DNA of 64,000 bases from Lutjanus erythropterus. Its lineage: Eukaryota > Chordata > Actinopteri > Lutjaniformes > Lutjanidae. Positions 38,301 through 62,031 of this stretch are shown one piece after another. Position numbers and translations under genes: made by a program. The first letter of the stretch is position 1, and each line of letters starts with the position of its first letter. Location of the stretch: assembly GCA_020091685.1 (NCBI GenBank), contig CM034608.1, forward strand, positions 2,351,465 to 2,415,464. Reading direction: 5' to 3'. The notes below the pieces were generated by a model, which saw nothing but the letters and a program-made list of their open reading frames with translations, did no database searches and had not been told where the DNA came from.

Positions 38301-39874
38301 TGGATTTTGTGGATACGCTCTGCCTGGATCTGATACAAGGTTTTTCTGCTCGGCAGCCCAACGTTGTACATCCCTTTGGGATACTGAACACCGAGACGGG
38401 TCCCCTGACCTCCAGCCAGGAGCAGGACTCCAACTCGACTCTCTGAGACCTGCAACAGCCCTGTGGAAACACAGAGGAAACATGAGCAGCAGCAGGACGC
38501 AGGAGAGTAAACTGAAGGCCTTTAAACTTTACAACTGGCCTACATAGCACACTGTACCTTTTGTGATACTGTACAAGTAGAGTTTTTAGTAGAAGAGGAG
38601 GAGATTAGCAGTGATTTGAATGTTTTAGCTCAGTGGTTCCAAATCATTTGCCTTATGACTCTTAGTAACAGCTCACATGTGGGCAATGAGCAGTTCAAAA
38701 AGTCATATTTCCCTTCTCATATTATTTCATTTTTATAGTTTTTAGAGTTATGAAGAGACAAGTCTATTTCTGCTATTTCACAAGAAAAAACAATGATTTG
38801 AGAAGTCAGAAAATATATATAAAGCCAACAAAAGCCTGCACGTAGAGGACTCTAAACATCGTCCAGTGTTGTGATGTGGCTACTCCTGTAACTTGCTACT
38901 TTAGATTTTTTTTTCTTACTACATTGTTTTCTCCCCTGCATTTATGATGTAAGACCAGGTTTAAAAAGTTTCACTAGAATCAAATTACATTTTTCATCTG
39001 TGAAAACAAGAAAAAAAAAGTTGCTGTTTTGTCATCAGGATCAGTCTTTTTTGTGTTTGTTGATGTAATACTCATTTTGGCCACAGGAGACTGAAGCACA
39101 CCACTATGTCATGATTTGTATAAGAAAACAAGAATTCATGTTTTCTTTCAGGTGAGTTAGAACAGTGGTGCACTTCAGCTTCTTGTGGCCAACATGAGTA
39201 TTACAACAAGAAACACTTGAAAAATGATACTGACAAAAAAAAAAAAAAAAAAAAAAAAAACTTGCCAAAACTATTATTAAAGAGGTAGTTCACCCGAGAA
39301 TTTATACTCAGTCATTATCTTTTCACCCTCATGCTGACTGAAGGTCAGGTTTAGTTTTGTAATCCACAAAACACTGCTGGAGTTTCACAGGAAGTGAATG
39401 GAGACCAATCTCATTGATTTTTTAAAATCTCAGAATTATATAACTCGTATTTACCATGGAGATATTTTTTTTTCTTTCAGTGGAGGAGATTTCCTTCCAT
39501 AAATCTGCCTCCATCTTGCTTTTATTTGATTTATTTTTCCCTCTTTTCTACATGTAGGCAAATTACCGTAATCCCTGTAATAGCTGCCGCTCACCCTCAT
39601 GTTCCCACTGTGTCAGAGAGCTGTGGTCGCTCTTCCTCACGCTGCCGATGGACTCTGGGGGAACCGGTTCTATGAGCTGATCCAGGCTGCAGGCCGGGGA
39701 GGCTGCAGCCCTCACTGCCCCATCACAGTGCTCCTTCAGCCCCTTCAGGTCCAGCTGGGACAGCTCCTGAAGGAAAGAGTCCCTGTCCTCCTCACACAGC
39801 TCCGACCAGAACTGCAGGACGTGAGACTGTCCTGCGCTGTCTAAACTCTGCCTCACCTGGTCTAGGGACAGCAT
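32281..39874 (-). CDS. uap1l1: UDP-N-acetylhexosamine pyrophosphorylase-like protein 1, nine exons
   Basis: Paralogue of UAP1, the enzyme making UDP-GlcNAc/UDP-GalNAc from UTP and the sugar 1-phosphate; cytosolic nucleotidyltransferase fold. Exons in transcript order: 39874-39595, 38460-38256, 37907-37732, 37654-37482, 37383-37190, 36273-36133, 35096-34911, 32602-32536, 32367-32281. The sum is 1509 nt, 502 residues plus TAA, close to human UAP1L1 (507). Nucleotide-binding loop [12 protein letters not shown] at 106-116, then [77 protein letters not shown] and [13 protein letters not shown]. The C-terminal [19 protein letters not shown] resembles UAP1L1 more than UAP1. Start chosen at [16 protein letters not shown], which aligns with the family N-terminus. 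No damage is seen in this copy. Catalytic activity of the L1 paralogue is less certain than that of UAP1. Confidence 0.93.
33120..33320. repeat. ACAAGACAAAA-type minisatellite, first block (uap1l1 intron 7)
   Basis: Irregular units such as ACATAACAAGACACAAAATG and GATGTAAAAGATGTAACAA. It continues after an inserted element at 34143-34540; the unit is about 20-25 bp. Frames across it are meaningless. Confidence 0.65.
33325..34142. mobile_element. Inverted-repeat element inserted into the minisatellite
   Basis: The left end AGTGGTGGAAAGAGTACTTG, then TACTCAAGTAAGTACTG, is mirrored by the right end CAGTAATTTGAGTATTTG, then TTAGTTACTTCCACCCCT. About 0.8 kb with no reading frame. It splits one ACAAGACA minisatellite into two blocks, so it arrived after the array formed. 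Confidence 0.65.
34143..34540. repeat. ACAAGACAAAA-type minisatellite, second block (uap1l1 intron 7)
   Basis: About 18 irregular units with words AACAAGACAAAAAAC, GATGTAACAAGATGAAAAA and GACATAAAGAGAC. On the plus strand it reads in the opposite direction to the array at 35360-35970, across exon 7. Confidence 0.7.
35360..35970. repeat. TTTTGTCTTGTTACGTC-type minisatellite (uap1l1 intron 6)
   Basis: About 25-30 irregular units such as CATTTTTGTCTTGTTACATG and CATTTTCATCTTGTTAC. These are the reverse complement of the units at 34143-34540. The long phenylalanine/serine/cysteine-rich frames here are products of the repeat and are not called genes. Confidence 0.75.
36424..36670. mobile_element. 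MITE of about 245 bp in uap1l1 intron 5
   Basis: The left end CAAGGATCAGTTTGTAGGAT, then TTAGTGGCATCTAGCGGTGA, is imperfectly mirrored by the right end CTAAATCTTACAGTCTGGAC, then CTTTAA. It is of the type widespread in perciform introns. No coding capacity. Confidence 0.65.
36770..37110. mobile_element. Fold-back element fragment in uap1l1 intron 5
   Basis: Mirrored words around about 36890: TGTGACTTTGGTGAAACTGA against AAACACCAAAGTCACGCAG, and CACCTCACAGAACACTGGAG against GCACCTCCTGTATTCTGCA. Same family as 6115-6845. Confidence 0.6.
38000..38190. mobile_element. Short fold-back element copy in uap1l1 intron 2
   Basis: TTCTGTGACTTTGGTGAATC is mirrored by AAACACTGAAGTCACACAG, and the right end is TCTGAACTACCCCTTTAATT. 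An internally deleted member of the 6115-6845 family. Confidence 0.6.
39235..39260 (+). repeat. Poly-A tract in uap1l1 intron 1
   Basis: About 25 A residues. It is followed by a MITE end (GTAGTTCACCCGAGAATTTA) near 39286. Simple sequence. Confidence 0.75.
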
Positions 39875-40170
39875 TGTGCGTGTCGGTACCGAAGCAAACC
39901 GTGGAGTTAGTCAGGACATTCAGCACACTCCTCCTGCTCCTTCCTCTTCTTCTTCCAGCGGGCTGCACAGGTCTGAGTGTGTGCAGGAAGTGAGTGTGTG
40001 TCAGGAACAACTCGTGACTGACTGCAGCTCTCTGATCCAAACACGGATCCTGCGGTTACACACCGATAGAACAGGATCTAGATTGTGTTGCAGCTCGCTG
40101 ACACACGTCTTTATACTGTTTCAGGACTGCAGAAGGAAAACATGTCTGAAATAACTCTGTGAAAACAAAC

Positions 40171-40490
40171 ACAAGTTTACTTTGGACGTTTTCCTGTCGG
40201 TCAGCAACAAGTTTGACTTGTGTTGACTCAGCGTCTGTCCTCAGCTGACTGAACCGCCTGATCTACAACCAAACGATCTGTTTTTAACCTTCTTTACACC
40301 GAGTTTCACCTGAGATACCCGAACATATTTCTTCTTCTATGATTCCCTGCAATTTTTAGCCACATAGCTAAGCAGCCTAGGGACCGTCTACAAATTGCAC
40401 ACCCGAAAATCTTTGGCAGCAAGGTTATTATAATTAACTAAAACTAAACCCAGGTTCGAAAAAAAACATTTTATTTAACTAAAACTAGAC
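40171..40490. repeat. Direct repeat upstream of uap1l1, copy 1
   Basis: Contains TTGACTCAGCGTCTGTCCTC, CATATTTCTTCTTCTATG, GCCTAGGGACCGTC and ACATTTTATTTAACTAAAAC, all of which recur in the same order at 40924-41250. Begins about 300 bp upstream of the uap1l1 start codon. Confidence 0.75.
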
Positions 40491-40589
40491 TTTAAGAAAG
40501 AGCAAAAACTACATGAAACAATACTGTGTGGGTTACTTTCAAAACTAATAAAAATTAAGGCCACATAAAGGAATATTTATTTATTCATT

Positions 40590-40920
40590 TCAAGAATAAT
40601 CTCAAAATGTCAAGAATGCAGTCTAACTATTAGTGTCTGCCGAGGAGGTACATTTTTTTTTTCTAAATGGGAATAAAGTTGAAATGTCAGGAAAAGTCAA
40701 AATGTTGACAACAAACTCAAAGTGTCTACGATACGGTCTACATATTGAAAATAAGGTGGAAACATCAAGAATAAGTCAAAAATGTTGAGAATAAATTTGA
40801 AATCTCTATGATAAAGTCAGCAAGTCGAGAATAAGGTGGAAATGTTGAGGAAAAAGTTGAAACAACAAGAATAAAGTCGAAATGTCAAGAAAAAAGTCAA
40901 AGTGAAAGAGAATAATGTGA
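40590..40920. repeat. ATAAAGTC-type minisatellite
   Basis: About fifteen diverged units of the form GAATAAAGTCGAAATGTCAA. It sits between the two direct repeats upstream of uap1l1 and belongs to the family of 15895-16690. Confidence 0.7.
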
Positions 40921-40923
40921 AAT

Positions 40924-41250
40924 GTTTACTTTGAACACTTTCCTGTCAGCATTAAATTTAAGCTGCGTTGACTCAGCGTCTGTCCTCAACTGACTGAACC
41001 ACCTGATTTACAACCAAAGGATCTGTTGGTAACATCATGATGCTAAAGAAACCACTGTTATCATTATATTTACAGAAGGTTATCCAAACATATTTCTTCT
41101 TCTATGGTTCCTTCCACTTCTGAACCACTTTACTAAGCTGCCTAGGGACTGTCCCCAAACTGCACACACGAAACTTGTCGGCAGTGAAGTTATTATGATG
41201 AACTAAAACTAAACCTAGGTATGACAAACATTTTATTTAACTGAAATAAA
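40924..41250. repeat. Direct repeat upstream of uap1l1, copy 2
   Basis: Diverged copy of 40171-40490, shifted by about 745-760 bp. Substitutions and small indels are spread along it, so this duplication is old, unlike the one at 27-32 kb. Confidence 0.75.
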
Positions 41251-41643
41251 ATATAAAACAGACTTAAAAAAAAGAAAGAAATTAAACTTATAGAAAGGAT
41301 ATTGTGTAAAAAACTAAAATTAGGGCCACAGTAAAGGCGCTTAAAAACAACATTCTGCCTCAAGAGATGTCAGAAACATTGATGGACTCTGGCTGTCTGA
41401 GGGGTATAAAAGGGCACCACCTGTACGCAGTGGGGCACCAATGTGGCAAAAATCATTATGCACTTAAACTGAAACAATTCCTGGTCTGGATTAAAACTGT
41501 TTTATTGTACAACAACTACAACAAGTCTGTAATAAAAACACATAGGGAACAATTCAACTTTTTAAAGAAACATAGAGGCCAAATCATTTTCTAGTATGAA
41601 GGGCAGCACTTTATGACACTGGGTTGTGTTTTCTTCACTGGAA

Positions 41644-41840
41644 GGGCAGTTCAGAGGGCACTTGAACACATCTTGTCCACGAGAAAAGGAACCCCAGAGG
41701 ACATTTTACCTTATTTTCTCCAATGGAGGGCAGATTCAGGGTGCATTTTACCACCTTTTGTCCACAAGAAGGACACTTCAGAGTGCATCCTACTACTTTA
41801 TCCACCATAAGGGCATCCAAGAGGGCACGTTTGTGTAATT
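41644..41840. repeat. 42-bp minisatellite, about 4.5 diverged units
   Basis: Units begin AGGGCAGTTCAGAGGGCACT, AAGGAACCCCAGAGGACATT, AGGGCAGATTCAGGGTGCAT, AGGACACTTCAGAGTGCATC and AGGGCATCCAAGAGGGCACG. Because the unit is a multiple of three, open frames persist, giving 14-residue repeats in one plus frame. No start, splice or family support makes it a gene. Confidence 0.65.
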
Positions 41841-44800
41841 TTTATGAACAGCAGGGCCTTGCTCCCCCAAGAGTCCACCAGTGGTCAGAAAATTACTATT
41901 TGCTATGTAAAAACATAGTGAAGTGTCCTGAGGAGAGAATGAAGTCACACTCTGTGTAACTATGTTGTTATTAAAGCTTCTCTGTTTATCTGGGACGGCT
42001 GAGCGAACATGTACGTCCATGAATATGTTTAGCCGCCTGGTGAGTAATTTTCTCTTATTACAGCTGAACAGTCACTAAAATATGTTTCTGAAAACATTTG
42101 AGGCAGAAATAGTCAATGCTGTCACAGAATCATGATCCATATTTGATCATCACTGAATAGTTTGACAGTTTGATCTGAGTTTTGGCTGCACACTAAATTA
42201 AGTTTCTGAAAACATTTTACATAATAAATGTAACATAATCTTCATACATGTTTAATTACCACTCCCTATAATAAAGTAAAAAAATTGAGAATAAAGTCAA
42301 AATGTCAAGAGTAAAAAAATGCTGTGAAATACCTTGAAAAAAGTTTTCTGTCATAACCCTAACCCCAACAAAGAATTGTTTGTATTGTATTACTAATTCT
42401 GAACTTCTTAAATCTTGCCCCTGACAAATACCTCCCAAATTACGAGAAAAGACAAACAAACAAACAAAGAATCAAGAATGACCATTTTGTCCCATGAGAA
42501 ATGAATTGTAGACATCTTCATCTTCATCATCCTGCTTCCTACAAACATTTGTCATGTGGTGCAAACTCAGGTGTGATTTCAGCTGAAGATCAAATGAATC
42601 CAAATCAAATCAACACTGTTGAACTAGTTTATTTAACAGCTGAGATATACAAGCATAAATATTTTTTTTCACCATAACATTCTTTCAATGGATGCATCTA
42701 CAAATAAACAACTACTGTACAACAACTCACATACTCATTCTGCATTCTCTGTCACTTACAGCTAGCATAATAAAATAAAATAGAAATATATATACTGAAT
42801 ACACTTTGTAAACTATGCCACCAGTTACCAATATACATTGTAGCCTTCAGTTTGTTTAGTGTAGTAGTTCCTGTACATTTCAAGTTCCACTGGTGATCTG
42901 CCTCCCTGCCTGTTGCTCAGCACAACACACAGTAAAGGCCGCTTTAAGACATTGGAGCGTTACTTTTCACTGTACAAAATATGAAAACACACAGCCACAT
43001 GGTGACATCATTCTGTGTCACCACTTTATGCATATATGATATCAGAGCAAAGAGTCACATACACACTTGTTGAGCCAGAGCGGAGGAGGAGGAGGACAGA
43101 GGGATGGACTGTAAATGTTCAGTCCATCGTCTCCTCTCCTCTCCTCCTGCTACAAAGACACAGCGTGAGTTCAAAAGCAGACGTGGTGCTGAAGTAAGGC
43201 AGCTGACAGGAAGCAGCCTGAAGGTCACAAACACACAGTCCAACATGTGAGTCTGCACTTGTACCAGAGGCACACACAGACTGTACACTGTAACTGTTGG
43301 TTTGTACAGCAGGGGAACACATCCTGCCTTCGATTACAGTACTTTCCACATTAAATACTACAGAATGAGGAGATCCTGATCAGACTGGATCTCTCACTGC
43401 CCAGAATGGGTTTAATCTTCATGACAGTCAGCTGGGGTTTTGCCTGAGCAGCATCTGCAGCTGAAATGGAGGATTTTTAGCTTTCTGTTTGTCACCAACA
43501 AACTGCTGCTGCTGACGAATCAGACAGTCATCAGAGGAATCTTTGTATGGGCCCTGAAGTGTTCAACAGCAAATAAAAAAAAAAAAAAAATTCTAATATA
43601 TTCATAAAAAATAATTTAAGTTGTTCAAAATATGTCATCATCTAATAATACTCCAATTGTCCAAATTTTATTACTTTTTATTTCATGTCACTGTTAATGA
43701 CACTTCAGACAATCCCACGCCCAAGTTCAACAACTGGGGCACGTTCAGTGTGAAAAGGGTTTGCACTGCTTTGCAATGGTTAAAAATGGTGCGCTTTCAG
43801 GCATGTTTTCTCTCACTTGGTGGGCGTGTCAGAGGTGTTACCCAATCAGCAGCGATGTGTATATAAACACTGCTGTATTAAAAAGGCACTGCAGTGCAGT
43901 GCACTCTCATACACAACGGGGTGTTCAACACACCACCATTTCTGTTTAAATAAACGTTTTGACAGGGCTGAACATGACCCTGCAATAAAATGCAGCCAAT
44001 TAACTTCTGTTAGCTCAAACAATCACAACAGTGCAACATGGTTTAACTTAGCAGGGCTGCTCATGTTATATACTGTTTATTAGCACTTCTGTTGTACACT
44101 GAGTACTGTCCAACTATAGGAGGTGTCCATCTTGATTTTCTGACTTATTACAAGTAACTCAAGTTTGATGTCATTCCGAGCTCTGACTTCCGTGGTAGAA
44201 CGCAGCATTACTCATCAAAATGAAGAGCCAGTGTGAACTGCTGCAGCTAATGTTAGCTGCTTAATTCACAGCTAAATCTGACACATTTTGACTCTGAAGA
44301 TGTTTGTCACTGTAAGACACAACACTGCTAACACTGGGAGTTCATGCTAAGTAAAAATCCAAGCTGGTCTAGCTAGTTAGTTCGCTAGATAGGTAGCATG
44401 AGCAGCCTTGTTAAGCTAAGGCTAAAAGCTAAAGAGGTTCAGTTACTGTGTCTGTGTAACTTCAGTGTTTATTTACAGCAGCAACCTCTAGTTGGTTGAT
44501 TCAAATTTACTTTGACATTGTTGGTTAGCTAAGTGGCTTCATTTTATTGTAGTTGTCCACTTGCTAGCTTCAGAGAGGCCGGGGCCATGTGATTGGCTGA
44601 AAGGTGAGAGGGTGGTGACAACACAACAAATTACATGTGTCACTGTGAAAAGTGACATGAAATAAAAGCGTTATTGAGAAAATGAAATTCTGAAATATAA
44701 GATATAAAAACATCTATAATAAAATAAAAATGGTATCAAACAGAAATGAATGATGACAAAATATTCCCAAATTATGAGTTTAGTTGAGAGTTTTCTTAAA

Positions 44801-45812
44801 TTATTTCTCAAATTCTTGGTCCATTTCTATATTTTACACAATGTATTCATGTGCTTATTTATTTAGTGCTGAACACTTTGGGCTTCCTTAAGTTTGAGGC
44901 TTTGAAGTTAAATTTTAAATCACATCAGTCGTTTCTTTCACCCAAAAACAAACAATGAGCCTCAGTTTTTCACCAAGACCACAGATTATGGTACTCTAAA
45001 AGCAAAAAGCCACCTGAATAGAATATATTCAGCACAACCAGCAGATCAAATTCAGTCATTAATCCTTTTTTGCAAAAATAAATAAATAAATACAGTAATA
45101 CATTAAAAAAACAAAAAAAAAACAAAAACAGGAATTAAAGCAGAGTACCTTAAAGTGCATTCAATGTCCCACAGACTCCACCTCTTAGAGTATTTAGGTA
45201 TATTTTCAGAAGAGAGGCTTGGCACACAAGGCACTCATGGGAATCTGTGACCATTTGACACAGGCATCAGTCATGATGAGAGTGCTGCCTCTGCTTAGAT
45301 GTCCTGCCATGAGACTTAAAGGAGGATTTATTTACATCATACAAGAATGGAAAATGTCCTTAGCTGAGAAGCTGGTTCATTATTCCTTAGATTCCTTACA
45401 GAGATTCAACAGAAGGTCCCTGCTGTGACTAACAGTTCCATTTTTCACCTGACGGCTCATGTTAAACCAAACTCTCTTTTGTTGCTGCTGCTCTCTTTCA
45501 GAAGCTGTCACTCAGTTAACAGGTAAAAGCTTAACAACAGTCTTATTATTCTGTACAGTAAGTCTGCTGTCTTCAAAGCCCTATTAGATCTGTTGACTGT
45601 GAACCCTGTCAGAGAAGAAATAACATCATCGTCCTCAGACAAATCAAAAGCTGCATTCATTAGTGCTGTCAGTTCACTCAGGGGTTCTGCTGCTAGCCTT
45701 TACTGGTTTGGTACGACCAGGTGCTAATGTTGGCAAACTTTACATAGATGTGCTGTGTAACCAACATCACTGAGTCTGTTCACTGACATTATAAGTTAAC
45801 TGATGTTATAAA

Positions 45813-45972
45813 CTTTCTAATAATGTGCTACTGTTTTGTTTTCAGTGGTTTTATCACCAAAATAAAACAAGTAAACGCACTTCACCCAACCAGGAGACAC
45901 ATTTGTTGTTTACTGCTTGCGATCACATTTTTGCTCTTTAAAGCAAAAGACTGAATGTCAATGTGAACAAGT
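45813..45972. repeat. Direct repeat, copy 1
   Basis: CACTTCACCCAACCAGGAGA, then TTGCTCTTTAAAG and CAATGTGAACA, is repeated at 46378-46514 in the same order, about 566 bp downstream. The intervening sequence differs. Confidence 0.7.
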
Positions 45973-46377
45973 TGTTGTCCTGTTTAAAACACAGCTTGGT
46001 TAAGGAAGAATGTGAATCATACTGTGATTATTTGGACAGATATTGTGATGATGATATGAGTCACAGTTTTAGTGGGAATACTAATTTTTTTCAACTGGGT
46101 TGAGTAATTTTTTTAAATAAAAAGAATAAATAAAATTCCAGCGTCTGAAATGTGAATATTTTCTGTTTCTTTACTCCATTATGACAGAAAACTGAAAATC
46201 TTTGTGTTGTGGGCAAAACAAGACATTTGAGGACGTCATCCTGGGCTTTGAGAAACACTGATCAACATTTTAAGCAATTTTTGGACATTTCATGGACCAA
46301 ACAACTACCTGATTACTCAAAAAAAAAAAAAATCTACAGATTAACTGAAAATGAAAATAATCATTAGCTGCAGCCCG

Positions 46378-46514
46378 ACTTTCTAATAATGTGCTTCTGT
46401 TCTGTTTTGAAGTGAATGCACTTCACCCAACCAGGAGACACGTTTGCTTTTTCCTGCTTGCGGTCACATTTTGCTCTTTAAAGTCAGCAGACTAAACGTC
46501 AATGTGAACACGAG
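46378..46514. repeat. Direct repeat, copy 2
   Basis: Diverged copy of 45813-45972 lacking about 25 bp of its left part. Both copies start with CTTTCTAATAATGTGCT. Function unknown. Confidence 0.7.
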
Positions 46515-46768
46515 TCTTTTGTAGGATAAGGTGCAGTGTTCAACATGCACGGTGCAAACCGCCACAAATTTCAGCAGCATCTAAAATAACAACTGGCTCT
46601 GAAGAATGAAAGAACGGTTTCAAATAATTTTTAAATTCATGCAGTATTGTATTGCATTTTATTTGTTTAACCTTATTGATTAAATTGCACTAAATTTTGA
46701 CTGTTTTCTAACTTTTAGACAAATCAACTGGTCTAAATTTAAATCTCCTTTTACAACTGTAATTGACA

Positions 46769-47665
46769 GTAGGGCTGAAAGATATGCAAAAAAACAAGAA
46801 AAGATTGTGATTATTTTGACAGATACTGCAGTTGTGATAAGAGTCACAATTTAAGTGGGAATCTTAATTTCTGTATTTAATTTTCACTGAGAAATATAAC
46901 AGAAAGATGCTGACATTTTTCTTGGGGTCTGTAGCAAACAAGCATGTTGTTTTATATCTGTAGCAGTGATGAGCTGATCTGATACTCAGTATCAGTATGG
47001 ATTGGAAATCAGGGAAATAAAAAAGTATGATCTGATATGATCCACTAGTCTAAACTATCGCATAAAATTTAGTCTAATCTTTATGCTGTAGAGAGACAAG
47101 TGTTACAAGTAACAGAGATGAAATTTATTTTAATTTTGAATGTTTGAAAGGTGCTGACTAATAAAAAATGCTGCTTAAGGATCTGTGTGTGTGAAAAAGC
47201 TTAAACAAAAGTAACCAGTTGTGTAAGTGATTCATAATGGCTGTGTAGAATTTGTTTGTTTCACAGTTTGAGCGTAATGTTTTTTTTAGATGGCTACATT
47301 AAGCAAAGTGTATCTATTAAAATGGTATTAATTTATTAAAGGTATCATTGACAGCTTAGTTGTTTAAGGGAGGGGAAAAAAACAGTATAGGCAGATACTC
47401 AAGGCTGCAGTACTGATGTCGGTATCAGACATGAAAAAGTGGTATTGAGCCAACCCTAATCTGGAGAACATAATTCGTAGGCCATTGCATCTCTGTAGCT
47501 CAACAAAGCTTCTTTTATAATAGCAGGTTGTGACATATTTTTATCTTAGTCAGAAAACTGCAGCTTCTGTGATCTTGATATTGCACTTTGCCATGTTGTG
47601 ATTTGATAATATTTTCATTAACTTGTCAGTCATAATCGCCAGGTTCGTTAGGAACATCCCTACTT
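46769..47665. mobile_element. AGGGCTG-type element split by a second insertion
   Basis: The left half (AGGGCTGAAAGATATGCAAA to AGCAAACAAGCATGTTG) and the right half (CCATTGCATCTCTGTAGCTC to TTCGTTAGGAACATCCC) continue the order seen in the element at 20472-20822. Between them, about 46968-47455 is a foreign block that ends ATTGAGCCAACCCTA. ATCTG flanks it on both sides, as a target duplication would. Confidence 0.6.
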
Positions 47666-48192
47666 TAAAGCAACTGACTCTGGTTCAACCAATAGGAAGA
47701 CAGTCACTGCACATTTGCATCAAGGACATCAAAGTGCACTGTCAGACTTTTTGACAGCTCAGACTCTACTTAATCTACAATTTAAAATTAAAATGATGGT
47801 GTCTGGATTAGCAAAAATAACATAAATCAAGCCCTTTCACCTGCTCTTTAAAAGTTAAACCCCTCTGTACTAAAGTGATGGACGGAACAAACAACATAAT
47901 AACATTGTGCTAGTCCTGGATCCTTACCAAAAGGGGGGTTAAAAACATAAAGGTAGCACTGGAGGAAAAGGTGGGGGGTCAAATTACATAATCAATTTCT
48001 TGAGTGTTGATGTATTCAGGCATTTTTATGAAACTGTGTAACTTACATTCAGGCCTGAGGGGGAGTTGGAGTGTCCACAATAGAAAGGTTCTGGGCAGAA
48101 TTAAGGGAAATTCTGAAAAAGACTAACACAGACATAAAACTGTAGATAAAGACAAAGGCTCTTGAACTCTTGACACCTAGCTGCAACTGAAG

Positions 48193-48195
<3 letters not shown>

Positions 48196-48280
<85 letters not shown>

Positions 48281-48291
48281 TATATATATAT
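48196..48291. repeat. (TA)n microsatellite
   Basis: About 95 bp of TA with a few G or C interruptions, followed by a T run. Isoleucine/tyrosine frames here are artefacts. Confidence 0.9.
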
Positions 48292-48888
48292 TTTTTTTTT
48301 TTATAAATGTCATTATTTAATTAGGTCTCGTTTGACCAGTGATCACCCTGTTACACAGAACAAAGCTGTGGATTCCATCTAGATCAACATAAAGGAGCAG
48401 GTTGCATACCTACACAGGTTCAATCCACTGTGTACTTTTGATGATCAGTAGTGTTCAAGTCTTCCCATAGGGAGACATGGGAAATGCTCTGTGATGTGTC
48501 TCAGCAAAGCCCTTCAAGACAAAGATTCTTCTTTTACAGCACAACTGCTCCTGCCCCATTAATGTTAGTGCACAAAACAAGCTGGATTTTTTTTTTACTG
48601 GTACACCAGTAAACCACTTCATTTCATTCAATGTAAACTTTTGTCCATCTACAATAAGATGAACAGCTGTTGAAGCATTGCTGGGTTGCGAAAAGGAAGA
48701 TGTAAATAAGAGCAACTAACAGACATTTCTTCAATCAAGCTTTCCTGCTGGAGTTTGATTATTTGATTTAAATACGTTGAATGTCAGCTGCTTATTCCTC
48801 AGAGCCAAACGCAGTCAATCTTCAGCTCAAAAGAAAAGCAACAACAAAAAACCTTTGGCGTCTCGATCTCCTCTCTATGCCTCCCTCC

Positions 48889-60801
<11,913 letters not shown>

Positions 60802-61314
60802 CAGGTTTCCCCTACTGTCTAACTGAAAGTGCAGTGTAATATTTCTGAAAAACTGTCATTAGAGGACAGATATAGAGAGCTACACACCCGCCCACCTCAA
60901 CAGCAGCCTGCCGCCCATGGGATCATCAGCTGCTAACATGGTAGATACATCTCACAGAGAACATGTGACTCACCATTTCCCACTGAGGAAATATGTCAAA
61001 CACAGGGACACACAGATCACACCTTTTCAGAGTGTGAATATACAGTATAACTTGATCGTTAAGGCACAAAAGCAGTTGACAAAGCAACTTGCCTAATAGT
61101 CAATTGCTTACTCAGTCATTACGCACAAAAAATAAAACACAAACTGATCGTGGCTACTTTTAACAAAATGACATTAACTTTTCCGCTAGATGATTTTAAC
61201 TGCACAGACAATCTGATAGATGGACTGATAACCCACTGTAAATATTTGTCTTGGTAAAAAATATATGAACTGTTTAAACAAGTGAAACTACACTTTTGTA
61301 TTTAAAATATTTTA

Positions 61315-61525
61315 CTTAAGGGATAATTCATCTCAAAATCAAAAATACATTCTTTTCCCCTGGCCTGTAGTGCTGTTTATCTAGATTTTTTTTGGTGTCA
61401 GGTACAGAGATGTCTGCCTTCTCTACACATAAAAAAAATTCAAAACCATGGCCCAGTTACTCAAAATAATAGAAATTATTTTCTTTCTACAGTGGAATAG
61501 TTTGGGGTGAACTGTCCCTTTAAGT
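61315..61525. mobile_element. Short MITE with imperfect inverted ends
   Basis: The left end TTAAGGGATAATTCATCTCA is imperfectly mirrored by the right end GGGGTGAACTGTCCCTTTAA. The interior includes TCCCCTGGCCTGTAGTGCTG. A related interior is at 63480-63560. Common fish family, non-coding. Confidence 0.65.
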
Positions 61526-62031
61526 TTTTTTTTAGGCTACGCAATGACTACAAATGAACAGTAAGTGCAGCACACCTACCCTGCTTAATAAATGACTAGA
61601 CACAGCAGACAATGAAGATTAACACTGCACTCAATGATACTGACATGGCTGTCTGCCTTTTCTCAGAAACATGTGTGTCCATGTGTGTCTGAGGTGAAAT
61701 CAGTTACTTAATCAACCATTTAAAAATGTATTCTAGCAGTTCAGCCATCATAATTCATGCAGTCACAGAAACATCTATGCAAAGTGTGCAGCTGTTATGA
61801 CATGTTTTGACCAAAGCTGCTTGACTGTGTCTAAGCTAAGTCAACTTTGGTATGATTGCCTTTCATACCAGTATGTAATGGCTAACAAATGACAGGTTAA
61901 CATTTAGCCATTTAAGTGGTCATTTGAACAAAGTTTAGAGGAAAGCCAGCATCTATAATGTCTCACCGACACTAAATGTCATGGAGTGTCAGTTACCTCT
62001 GAAAGTATCAAATCTTTCTAGCTAATTAAAG

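Larger units (their letters stand above)
42310..48888. other. Intergenic stretch between uap1l1 and slc25a25, no gene recognised
   Basis: More than 6 kb without an exon that I can support on either strand. It contains repeats listed separately and GCTA-rich sequence near 44250-44420. The part next to 48888 is presumably slc25a25 3' untranslated sequence, since that gene ends at 48889. TTTATT (AATAAA on the minus strand) occurs at about 42629, but it is too far away to assign. Confidence 0.5.

Noticed and set aside
42600..43300. 3' end of an unknown minus-strand gene
   Set aside because: TTTATT near 42629 and a UTR-like look are suggestive, but no exon with coding content could be tied to it.
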